DNA from: Gnetum montanum
Lineage: Eukaryota > Streptophyta > Gnetopsida > Gnetales > Gnetaceae
DNA: 53,493 bases
Assembly (NCBI GenBank): GCA_015680685.1
Contig: MNCI01013731.1
Span: 1 to 53,493 of the forward strand
Reading direction: 5' to 3'
Of the stretch, positions 44,537-53,493 are shown one piece after another; within the stretch, counting starts at the first letter, position 1, and the number at the start of each line of letters is the position of its first letter. Under the pieces are notes generated by a model. The model was given only the letters and a program-made list of their open reading frames with translations. It was not told where the DNA came from and ran no database searches. The position numbers were made by a program, and so were the translations under genes.

Positions 44537-46250
44537 TCATCTCTCTCTAATTAGATAAAATTTGATGTTGTCATACCACTCTTGTTGAGGAGAATTATCA
44601 ATAGTGACTATAGAGGTGTCTTCAGTATTCCATGTGATGAGGAGAGCACAATTCTTTGTTAGGAAATATATCTTGCTAAACACATCAGGAACCATATTTA
44701 GGGCCAAGGTTATGATAACATTAGCTAGTGTGTTTTCACCTCTAATAATGTGTTGACTATCCATGTCGGTAAATTGTGAAATGAGTGTTTTAGCTAGGTT
44801 GTAATATGGTTATAAATTCCTAGCCTTACATGCATAAACCTCAATTACCTGGTTGACCACTAGTTACAAATCATTTTTTTATCATTAAGCTTCTAATCCT
44901 ATGGCCATGAGCTACCATCATCCCTCTAATTAATCTTCCATATTCTGCTACATTATTAGTGCATGGAAATTTGAAGTGATATGTGAAAGTCTGGATCTCA
45001 CTAGAGAGTAGTGCCATGATAATACCGACACTAGCTTCCTGAGTGGTTGAAGCACTTTCAAAATGTATGATTGCCTCATATCCTTTAGGTACTTTATCAA
45101 TAATGTTAACATGGTCATCAGGGAACTTAGGGTTAATGGTCACATTGTCCTTAACTGGGAAGGCATTAGTGATGCAAATATAGCTTGCCCCTTTGTTAAG
45201 ACTTGTAAGATGTAATGCAAGTCAAACTCAGTAGTTATGACCTTCCATTAGGCTATGCAGCTACTCTCATAGATATTGGTTTTTATGGCCCTTAGTACCT
45301 TATATTTACATATAACATTGACTTGACTACTAAAAAGGTAGTGTCAACACTTTTGTAAGGAGAAGGCCAAGCCTAGAAAATACTTTTCAACCACTGTGTA
45401 TTGGGTCTCATAGGGTATTAGTGCATGACTTAGATAGTAAATGGGTAGTTCTACTTCATCATCTCATTTTTGATAAATTAGTAAGGCTATAGATGTCTCA
45501 AAGATTGTGAGGTAGATGTACAATGGTTTATCTTTTTGAGGTGGGTATACATTAGGTAGTTGGACCAGCTCTTGTTTGATATTATCGAAGGCTTCTTAGC
45601 ATTGGGTAGTCCACTCATAGTGGGCTCCTTTTCTAAGTAAGTGTTGTATGGATTGCAACTTGTCTATAAGCCTTGAGATGAACCTACATATAAATTGTAA
45701 TGTTCCTTGTAGACCTCATAGCTCTTTGAGGTTGCTAGGTGGTGGTAAGTTGGTTATGGCCTTAACCTTATTAGTATTGACATGTATCGCTACCTTGGAT
45801 ACTATAAAAATAAGCATTTACTTCTTTTAATACCAAACACATACTTTTTAGGATTAAGCCTAAACTCGTACTTAAGGCATCATTGGAGCACTAAATCAAG
45901 GTCACGTTAGCTACCTTGGATTTGACCGCTATGTTTTCAACATAATCATTAAGTAAACTTATCATGTAATTGTTGAATATGTAGGTCATGGTCCTTTGAT
46001 AGGTTGCATTCATATTCTTTAGACCAAATGACATCATAGTGTAACAAAAGGTTCTCCAAGGGGTTATGAAGATCATGTAAAGCTGATGCTCCATGTTAAT
46101 TCTCACTTCGTTATATCCAGAGAACCTATCCATAAAGGGCAGCAAGACATGTTTAGCCATGGTATTGCTAAGTTGGTCAATGTTACGCAATGGAAGATAA
46201 TCTTTAATGGTTACCTTATTGAGGTCCTAAAAATCAAGAGTCTACTGAAA
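44537..46250 (-). pseudogene. Tat-like pol: RT core, RNase H, second RNase H, linker
   Basis: Minus order: DLNKVTIKDYLPLRNIDQL and LLPFMDRFSGYNEVRI (46220-46090), ITPWRTFCYTMMSFGLKN, and the catalytic box as YVENIAVKSK (family YVDDIVVKSK, so both Asp residues changed). Then come the RT-linked RNase H (ELPIYYLSHAL, VVEKYFLGLAF, about 45450-45350) and a second RNase H at 45143-44871 (GYEAIIHFESASTTQEASVG, FPCTNNVAEYGRLIRGMMVA). Last is the linker HIIRGENTLANVIITLALNM, ending QQEWYDNIKFYL. Two RNase H domains in this order mark the Tat lineage. There is no integrase: the relic stops and LTR sequence begins. Confidence 0.8.
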
Positions 46251-46452
46251 ACCTAGCTATTGACAAGGACCAATGACATGACTTGTGCACAAGAGAACAT
46301 TCCTCTCCCACAAATCCCAGTAGCAATCATAGCCCTTAACCTCCTAGCTTCCCTGGTTACAACTGATTCCCTTGCATCTTGAACCACATTCCCTCAATCC
46401 CATGTACTTTTGAAAATGGTGCAATAACATCTAGCCAAGGGTTGATGGTTAA
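46251..46452. other. Junction zone between minus-strand pol and plus-strand LTR
   Basis: No motif of the upstream RT region ('VPKKNG') is found here although the RT core needs it, so the pol relic is truncated at about 46250. Confidence 0.45.
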
Positions 46453-47479
46453 TGTTTGGTACTTGTTTGTTCATGGTGTTTGCACTTCTTTGTCGATGCC
46501 TCTCGGGTGAATTCCTCTAGATGTCAACAAAGAGGGGCCAATGAAACACCACTAATTTCAGCTTAGCACTTTGAATTGAAAATGACTCAAGCCCTTTCAA
46601 GCATATGAAAGGAAAAATTTGACTAAGGCATTAAGCTCACACCTAGCCCACCTAAGGCAACTTGCTCATCCTTAGCATGAACAACTCCAAAATCAAATCA
46701 AAAGTGGAAGATGATTGCTCAAAGTTCAAAAATTCCAGTGTCGAACACCCAGCGTGCAAAATTATCTAGATCATACATAGGCAAGCAACGGTTATACTTA
46801 AAAAAACAAGCTTCAAAAAGATCAAAATTTGGTAAAAAATTGGAGGTCTTTGCTCAGCGTTTTGCAGGTCATGCTACAGTGTGACATACTCCAAGTGGCC
46901 TATTCTAAGAGCCAATCCAAGTAGTTAGGAATTGTTGGTTTTAACTGTCATGATTGCAGTTTGCCAAAAATCATCTACGGATTCCTACTTCAATCGCAAT
47001 CTCTCTCAAGCTACCCTAATGCCGATGAGCAACGTAGAATTAGGAGGCCCAGGATCGTCAAACTAAAACCTGATAATGAGAAGTAGCCGCTTTGGGTCTA
47101 TGATGATTATATGATTCTTCTGGAAACAAGCTCAGTATTTTGCAAACAAGCCTATGATTTCTGCATTGCCATTGCAAAACCAGAAGGTCACCCATAAAAG
47201 CATCCAAAATACTCCAAACATTTTCCTACACATGTGATCGAGACTGAAAAATTTTAATAGATGGACAACAGTTGCTCAGAAACATTCATAATAATGTAAG
47301 GAAATGAATGGTGGCCTGCAACATTCAGGCCACAGAAGAAGGGTTGGTCGTTTCTGCAACGATTGATGACAAAAACCTACTAAATCCCAGCAAACACAGT
47401 TCAGAGACAAATTAGTTGGAATTGATTTCTCAAGGATTATGGAGATAAATTGTTTTGATTTCTCAAGGATTATAGAGAA

Positions 47480-47735
47480 AATGTTTTTTTATTTTTTCTC
47501 CACAGAGATGGATGCTATCTTCATATGTTTGCTATTCATGGTCATGACAACAATTGTCTCCACTTCTGCTTCTTCTAGTTCTTCCCCATTATCACCAATT
47601 TCTATTCGCTATGGTGGAGAATTTCGAGGGCACCAATCATCCCAATGGATGAGGAGGAAGACTGCTCTTGTTTTGTGCAACTTGCTGGCTTTCAATGAAA
47701 ATTCTACCGCTTGTCTAATTCTAAGAAGATTCACA
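47480..47735 (+). repeat. Left arm of an exact 256-bp inverted repeat ending at an N
   Basis: Base for base the reverse complement of 47955-48210 as far as I could check by eye. Its right edge is the N at 47736, and the other arm's right edge is the N at 48211. Best explained by piece 47737-48210 being placed backwards. Confidence 0.88.
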
Positions 47736-48211
47736 NAAGAGATTATGCTAATCGAAGCAGGATCCTCGGCTTGAATCACCATGCTACCGTTCTTGAAAGA
47801 AAACTTAAGCTTCCCCATGTTGTCTGTGCACTTGTGGATATGTTTGACATCGTTCTCAGGCAGTGCAGTATTGCACAGCAACCCCACTATTACTGCTGAT
47901 GATGGATGAAACTCTGGTTCTTGCGATCGTACTGTACCGTCTACCCTGTGTCAATGTGAATCTTCTTAGAATTAGACAAGCGGTAGAATTTTCATTGAAA
48001 GCCAGCAAGTTGCACAAAACAAGAGCAGTCTTCCTCCTCATCCATTGGGATGATTGGTGCCCTCGAAATTCTCCACCATAGCGAATAGAAATTGGTGATA
48101 ATGGGGAAGAACTAGAAGAAGCAGAAGTGGAGACAATTGTTGTCATGACCATGAATAGCAAACATATGAAGATAGCATCCATCTCTGTGGAGAAAAAATA
48201 AAAAAACATTN
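47511..48211. pseudogene. Unrecognised coding-like segment duplicated in the inverted repeat
   Basis: Both arms hold the start of the same frame: MDAIFICLLFMVMTTIVSTS, a hydrophobic start resembling a signal peptide, then a Ser-rich stretch and RYGGEFRGHQSSQWMRR. Continuing through 47954-47737 on the minus strand, another frame is long and coherent (EFHPSSAVIVGLLCNTALPE, KHIHKCTDNMGKLKFSF, MVIQAEDPA). I do not recognise the protein. A frameshift or intron would be needed to join the two parts. Could be a host gene fragment or chance. Confidence 0.35.
47955..48210 (-). repeat. Right arm of the 256-bp inverted repeat
   Basis: Mirror of 47480-47735, with 218 bp between the arms (47737-47954). 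Flanked by the N at 48211. Confidence 0.88.
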
Positions 48212-48817
48212 TGAATTTCGTGCCTGAGCCTGGACCAACCCTATAAATACCCTGTCAATTCACATAAACATGGAGGCAAAAATTGGAGAGATTGGAAATT
48301 CTAAGAGAGGATAGAACCTGCAATCCTTAGGTGCTCGACACACCTGACTATTGGCATCTAAGCATTTCTCACATTCATCACATCACATCATTGCATCATC
48401 CCATCATATCATCCCGGGGCTAGGCTTTTAACTTGCCATCCACACGTGTGCAACTACACTTTAACCAGTGCACATTTTTTTTAAAATAATATAATACAAT
48501 TTCATTATTTCCTTCCATTCACATTATTTACTTCGGTTTATGCTTTGTTTACAATATAGCTCTATTTTCGCTTTATTTATAATTCAGTACGCTCTGTTTA
48601 CATTTCATATCGCTATTTGCATTCCGTTTACATCTCGTTTACAATAACCCCAGTGCTAGCCATAGCTTACGCTTGGGGAAGTCCTTGGTTGATTTTCACA
48701 CAAACCATCCAAGGCACTCTACCTTCGTTCCCTTTTCTAACTTGCCCTCAAGCGAAGGCAGGGTCAGCTGTGCATGCCCGATGATCTCTCGATGTCTGTT
48801 TCTCTTCCAGCCTTACA

Positions 48818-49200
48818 CCGATGATTTAGGTCAGTACAATTTTTGGAACTAGAAGGAGGGCATGAACCATTTCTATCTACATTTTTGATTAGCACTTAGT
48901 CAAAACTCTAGATTTTCTAGAGAGCATAACAAGTTCTCAGAGCATAGCAAGCTCCAGCGTAGCAAGTGTAGCGCTAGAGTTGATCATTTTTAGCAGTTTT
49001 CACATTGAGCATTTTTTTCTTTCATTTCTACACTTATCCATTTTCCTACTACCAGCAGATTTAGTCATTTTATTTTTATTTTTATTTATTTTTATTTTTT
49101 CTTTTTTTTCGTTTTCAAAGTTAGCCATTTTCTACAAATAGCAACTTTCACAACCTAATTTGTGAATATGAATCCAGATCNCATAAACTCATATCCCAAC
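48818..49200 (+). other. Leader before gag copy 3
   Basis: Non-coding, with T-rich low complexity at 49070-49115 and an N at 49181. No inverted duplication is visible around this N. Confidence 0.5.
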
Positions 49201-49214
49201 TTCTTATGGCTAGA

Positions 49215-51130
49215 AGTCAAGCCTTATAGCTACCACCAATAGAGCCTCAAGATGAGAAAGATGATTTTGCAATCCAATCTGAACATGAAGATTCATACCA
49301 TACCGTTATCCCCCATGCCCATACAAACCCATTTTTCCAACCTTTCCTAGAAGAGACAACATTTCCACCACTAGCTTCATTACAGGAAGTAGCCATTCCT
49401 ATTCCTGTCTTCTCCAAGTCCAACATTCAAACTAATTCATCTACTTTTGTCATACCATTACAAACACAATCCCAACAGCTTCCTCCTCAGACTAATGTAG
49501 GAATAACTTTTCAACCTCAAGTGATTGGAATTCCATCGGTCATACCTGCCTCCACGTCCATCCATTACATACCTCCAATGCAAATCCAACAAGCACCAAC
49601 GATTACTTCACAACCAATGACTGGGTAGTGAGTCCCACCAGCTGTTCAGCAAAACCCATCTACTCACTACAGTGTACCGCATCTCATAATATCAGCCCCG
49701 AATGGCATCCTGCCATAACAAACAATAGTCCAACAACCTCTTTTTCCACAAATGATGCCACAATCGAGTCATTATTACCATTAACCCAAATTGCCAGTCT
49801 TCCTACCACCCAAGAATGGGCAGACATACAAAAAATGATGTACTCCTTGGTAAAGGAATTAAAATGCCTTAAAAATTTAAACAATGAGGAAGTCAAAGTA
49901 CTAGATTTCTATCAAGATGACATGATTGACCCCTCAATTCCACCCTTAACCTTGCCAAAGGGAGTCTCGTTACCTCAGTTGACCAAGTACAATGGAGAGG
50001 GAAACCCAAATGACCACCTAGTGACATTCCGAACTAAAAGTATTTTACTTCAGGCATAACCCCATGTAATTCTACATGTATTTGCTATGTCCTTAGTAGG
50101 AAGAACCTTAGACTAGTACCAAGCCTTATCCTATACCTCTGTATCTTCTTCAGAAGATTTGTTACACCAATTTATCACCCATTTCAAATACAATCTGAAA
50201 GCTAAAGCCACATTAGATAGCTTGATTCAAATTAAACAAGTGCCCTTAGAGGCAACACAGAAATTTATCCAAAGATGGAGTGCAACCCTGAATGAACTTC
50301 ATGAGCCTATTCCTGAAACATATCTGCTTACCATTCTTAAGGCAGCCACAAATGATTTCATTAAATCAAAGCTCTATTATCTAAAACCTCATACTTTGAG
50401 TCAGGCATTTGTACAAATTAAAGACATAGAAGAGGTGGCACAATCAAGCAATGACCCAGCTTATGTGGCCTACAAAAATCAACATGCTGGCAAGCAAAAC
50501 ACAACCGAGGCAATAGTAGCTGTAATCACAAAAGCAACCAACTCGGGCCCAAAAGCTAAGAAACCTAAAGCCCCAACTAACAAAGTTGCCAACTTTGGTG
50601 CCAACTCACCTACATCGGTAAGGGCCATCCCAAAGTCCAACTTTTAGTGCAAGGACTACTCAAAGTATACACTACTACTGATGCAACCCTATCAACTATT
50701 GGAGCAACTCTTGAAAGCTAGGCAAATCCAACATAAACATGTGTCAGAGATTACCTACCAAAGACATGATAGGTACTGCAAGCTACTAAGGAACCCCACC
50801 TTAACAGTACCAAACGAGCCACCGGTTCCACAACATTTTAAATTGGACCAATACTGTCATTACCATCAAATGGATGGTCATAGTATAGACAACTATCATG
50901 CCTTGCAAGATGACCTGCAGGGAATGATAAAACAAGGCCAACTAGTGATTGACATGGCAAGTCAATCCAACACAAATGATGCCTCCTATTTCATAAACTC
51001 AATTAGCATAGGTGGAAACCCCAAACCTATGCAAAAACCTTTTCTGATTTTTGTGCCTCCCAGCAAGGCAAAGATTCCCCTAGCCTCCACAAATAAGAGG
51101 CCTCCATTTGTTATCAAGATGCCACCCTAG
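49215..51130 (+). pseudogene. gag relic, Tat-like gag-protease family, copy 3 (best preserved)
   Basis: An open stretch from about 49215 to 49628 lacks a clear ATG and is rich in Pro, Gln and Thr (LPPIEPQDEKDDFAIQSEHE...). Then TTQEWADIQKMMYSLVKELK and LPQLTKYNGEGNPNDHLVTF (about 49970) open the capsid. GRTLD*YQALSYTSVSSSED, HFKYNLKAKATLDSLIQIKQ, QKFIQRWSATLNELHEPIPE and NDFIKSKLYYLKPHTLSQAF follow, with a basic linker to 50647. In the frame 50681-51130 the nucleocapsid motif CHYHQMDGHSIDNYHALQDD is followed by GMIKQGQLVID. The Cys-His-His part is kept and the last Cys is Tyr. Only a few stops and shifts. Confidence 0.83.
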
Positions 51131-52520
51131 GCACCCACAACACCCCTTGTGGTCAAGGCTCCACAACATTCATCCGCTAAGATGTTAAACTAGCATGACA
51201 CAACAACAAAAACTGCTAAGCAACCTTTCTTCATCAAGATGCCACAACGTGGTGGCCCCTCACCTACCCCAAGCCCAATAGTGGGCAACATCTTGATCCC
51301 TCCTCATTCAAGGGTTGACCCCACTAGCAACATGGGTAGGCCCACAAAATGGGAACGCAAGAGGACAAATGAGCACCTCTCAACTCCCATGGTTGAAGCA
51401 AAGGCCACAAATTGCAAACAACAACTGAACACTGGGGCCCCTACCCCCAAGAAAACCAAGCCTAAGTCCCCCTCCCAAGAGGTCTGTCTCTCAAGCTTCA
51501 CGGAGGAAGTCAAAGCCAACACAACGACCAACAACATAGACTTCGTAGCTGCACTAGCCCAAGTAAAACAAGCGCTAAAATAGAAGAACATAATGATGAG
51601 TTTGTACAACCTAGTCATGACTTCAACCACTCACCATGAAGCCTTGGCTCAAACGTTAGCATCCATTCCTATTATAGAGGACATCCTCGCAAATGAGAAA
51701 TCCATCTGTGCAATGATTTTGCAACAGACACCACAAGGATTAGGTTCAAATACCTTAGCCTTTCGCGACAATGCAGTTAAAGTCAACCCTGAATGAGGGG
51801 AAGTCACAACAGCTCCACTATCCATTAGCATTCGTGTTGGGTAGTGCACCATCCGCAGAGTTCATGTTGATGATGGTGCAGCAATGAACATAGTCTTGTA
51901 CTCCATCATCGACAAGCTAGGCCTGAAAGATGAAATCAGGCCAACCAAAGCCACATGTCTAAAATCCTTCAATGGATCACATGTCAGGGTCAAGGGTACA
52001 ATCAACTTAGCCTTTGTAGTAGGAAAGTAATTCCCCACTAGCGCAGATTTCACTGTCATAGAGGAGATGCCAGGTTTCAACATGATTCTAAGCAGGCCTT
52101 GGCTAGCTCAACTAAGGGCCATCTCCTCTCCCATCCACCAAGAAATCCACCTTCCATATGAATGTGGTCAAGTTATCATCCATGGTGATAATGTTTCCTC
52201 TTTGACTATCCACGACATAGACATGGTGCAAGTTTTGGAAGAAGAATTTCTTAATGATACACCTATGAAAACCAACGTAACCCTTAAGGCTAACACACTG
52301 GAATGAGTGGTTGAAGCCAACAACCCCCCAGAGGACCGTAAACCTTGCATGCTCCCTAATCCATGCCTAGTTAGGAAGCAACTACATGACCAAGACTCTC
52401 CCTTGGCTGAAAATGTGCTTGATGCTTGCCTACCTTCTACCTACCCCTCTAACATGCATTTTTTGACTTTTGTTTACATTGCACTAGCCTATGCATTTAC
52501 ATTTTGCTCGCTCACTTAGA
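51130..52520 (+). pseudogene. Linker and retropepsin relic, copy 3
   Basis: A Pro/Lys-rich linker with a helix (DFVAALAQVKQALK, about 51540-51583). The protease core VHVDDGAAMNIVLYSII lies at about 51862-51910 (DDGA for DSGA). LKSFNGSHVRVKGTINLAF, then EEMPGFNMILSRPWLAQL (about 52060-52110) is the 'y.aILGRPWL' motif with G to S. EIHLPYECGQVIIHGDN follows. The frame ends at 52306 and again at 52519. Nothing resembling RT follows before the LTR-like sequence at 52637. Confidence 0.82.
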
Positions 52521-52636
52521 TCATGCGTTTTCCTTTGTTTACAAATTCGTTAACTTAGTTCACATAGTGCATTTGAAAAACATAAAACTACAAAAACACA
52601 TGGCCTGAAAAGGCCTTAAACTAGCATACGGCCCTA
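52520..52636 (+). other. 3' non-coding end after gag-protease copy 3
   Basis: TTTACA-rich sequence, then ATGGCCTGAAAAGGCCTT, a near-palindrome also represented before the LTR at 3779 (ATGGCCTGCTAAGGCCTA). Confidence 0.5.
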
Positions 52637-52659
52637 ATGAGATGCAGTTCGCACAGGCT

Positions 52660-52715
52660 ACGATATCATGTATGTGATATCGCATCTTTCCCTATGATAT
52701 CGCATACGCGATATC
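52660..52715. promoter_or_regulatory. GATATCGCA palindromic repeats upstream of the LTR TATA box
   Basis: ACGATATCATGTATGTGATA, then TATGATATCGCATACGCGAT followed by ATCGCA. Four GATATC cores arranged as nested inverted repeats directly upstream of TATAAATA. The diverged LTR at 3779 keeps an outline of it (CGACATCGGGTATGTGACAT). Confidence 0.5.
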
Positions 52716-53124
52716 GCAGTCCACTGCCATATCTATAAATAAGACGCGGCTCCCCCTTGTTCGAGATCCCAATTTTAGAGTAGCGAAGCTCTGGTAGTTT
52801 GATCCCTCCAGAGTTAGATTTTTTCCCGTGTTTGCCCGCAGTGTGGTGAATGTAATTGTACAGTGTCTTTATTCGAGTGTGCTGTACTTGGACATGCACA
52901 TGACCGGCAATAAAGATCGAGATTACTTCATCATTGCAGAATTCACTTAGTTTATTTATTTGTTTATTTATTTAATGTTATTTATTGCTTTCATAGTGTG
53001 GTGTCAGTACAACTTGATTACGAGCATCTATAGATGTGTATGGATATTCAAGGAATCGGTTACTCATCGTGATTAGTCTCTTACCCTTAAACTCCTAGAA
53101 GCGGAATGAATACGACTTGATTAC

Positions 53125-53270
53125 GAGCATTTAAGTGTGACTACTTGGTAGCCCAGTGGTGTAGCTAGGAGGATCTATGCTTGGTAACCTAGTGGTGTAT
53201 TTGGGATCTGCGCTTGGTAATCCCAGTGGCGTACCTAGGCCTATGCTTAGTAGTTCTAGTGGCAGTCATG
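53125..53270. repeat. Tandem repeat CTTGGTAACCCAGTGGTGTA, four units
   Basis: Variants CTTGGTAGCCCAGTGGTGTA, CTTGGTAACCTAGTGGTGTA, CTTGGTAATCCCAGTGGCGT and CTTAGTAGTTCTAGTGGCAG spaced 35-40 bp apart. The LTR at 3779 has two related units. Confidence 0.75.
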
Positions 53271-53318
53271 CACGAAGTCCAAGATGTGTACAGTTGATCA
53301 AGGAATCGGTTGCTTGTT

Positions 53319-53393
53319 GCACTTAGGCTAGATTAGATTTTCTTACCCTTTTCCTCCTAGTTTAGTTTAGTTAAATATTATTTTCCATTGCCT
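53319..53393 (+). repeat. Left arm of a 75-bp inverted repeat around the N at 53418
   Basis: Exact reverse complement of 53419-53493 with 25 bp between the arms. The right arm begins one base after the N and runs to the window end, so it may continue. Confidence 0.88.
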
Positions 53394-53493
53394 TGAGGAG
53401 TAGCATTAGAATTAGAANAGGCAATGGAAAATAATATTTAACTAAACTAAACTAGGAGGAAAAGGGTAAGAAAATCTAATCTAGCCTAAGTGC

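Larger units (their letters stand above)
46453..48817 (+). repeat. Divergent LTR-like region before gag copy 3, disturbed by an inverted duplication
   Basis: The left end (TGTTTGGT... GTCAACAAAGAGGGGCCAATG then AAACACCAC) parallels copy 1. The right end (CATCCAAGGCACTCT, then TTTTTGGAACTAGAAGGAGG beside copy 2's TTTCTTGGTGCTAGAAGTAGG) parallels copy 2. The middle is too divergent to follow and contains the inverted repeat 47480-48210. CCTATAAATACC at about 48240 is a TATA candidate. Boundaries are tentative. Confidence 0.45.
52637..53393 (+). repeat. LTR related to the Athila-like LTRs, right part uncertain
   Basis: Begins TAATGAGATGCAG, as the LTR at 3779 begins TAATGAGTTGCAT. TCTATAAATAAG near 52730 corresponds to the TATA positions of the other LTRs. 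ACGAGCATCTATAG, then CTTGGTAACCTAGTGG repeats and TTAGGCTAGATTAGATT parallel 4205-4345. The expected CTCATCA end is not reached before the assembly join at 53418. Confidence 0.6.

Noticed and set aside
48212-49200. A third inverted duplication at the N at 49181
   Set aside because: The sequences on both sides of this N are not reverse complements by eye. It may simply be an ambiguous base or a plain gap.
1-53493. tRNA, rRNA or organelle-derived genes
   Set aside because: None of the conserved tRNA A/B-box cloverleaf patterns or rRNA core sequences was noticed on either strand by eye. A tRNA scan was not possible.

Overview
This window is AT-rich nuclear DNA of a land plant, almost certainly a seed plant with a large, repeat-filled genome. 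The evidence is plant-type Ty3/gypsy elements (an Athila-like one and Tat-like ones), a Ty1/copia element, a hAT transposase with a plant-like small intron, and CT microsatellites. The age and decay of the elements would suit a gymnosperm, but that is only a guess. I see no intact host gene. Nearly every recognisable coding stretch is a transposable-element relic broken by stops and frameshifts. Many stops replace an expected Gln or Trp codon, as deamination of methylated cytosine would produce.

Layout. 1-0.8 kb: minus-strand hAT (BED finger) transposase fragment cut by the window edge. 0.8-3.2 kb: AT-rich sequence and a palindromic tandem repeat. 3.8-19.1 kb: an Athila-like gypsy element, LTR 3779-4633, then gag, protease, RT, RNase H and integrase, then LTR 18243-19081. 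Its integrase gene is split by a second LTR element (10368-15508; two 605-bp LTRs; perfect 5-bp target duplication GGAAG). That inner element shows no pol genes; it carries an intronless, decayed copy of a host CCR4-type (EEP-family) nuclease gene.

20.8-26.0, 36.4-41.9 and 46.5-52.5 kb: three plus-strand relics of one Tat-like family. Each has gag and an aspartic protease but no reverse transcriptase after it. 26-29 kb: unresolved AT-rich sequence. 29.2-35.0 kb: a minus-strand copia element with both LTRs, a deletion fusing integrase to RT, and a 2.1-kb foreign block before RNase H. 35.7-36.0 kb: an ~83-bp tandem repeat. 41.9-46.3 kb: minus-strand Tat-like pol pieces (RT start; RT core, RNase H and a second RNase H) on either side of an inverted LTR. 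52.6 kb to the end: an LTR related to those of the Athila-like element.

Four single N bases (47736, 48211, 49181, 53418) mark joins. At two of them (47480-48210 and 53319-53493) the flanking sequence is an exact inverted copy bounded by the N, which points to misoriented or chimeric assembly pieces. The genes do not form operons or pathways. The biology here is nested transposition, non-autonomous gag-protease elements, and capture of a host mRNA by a retrotransposon.
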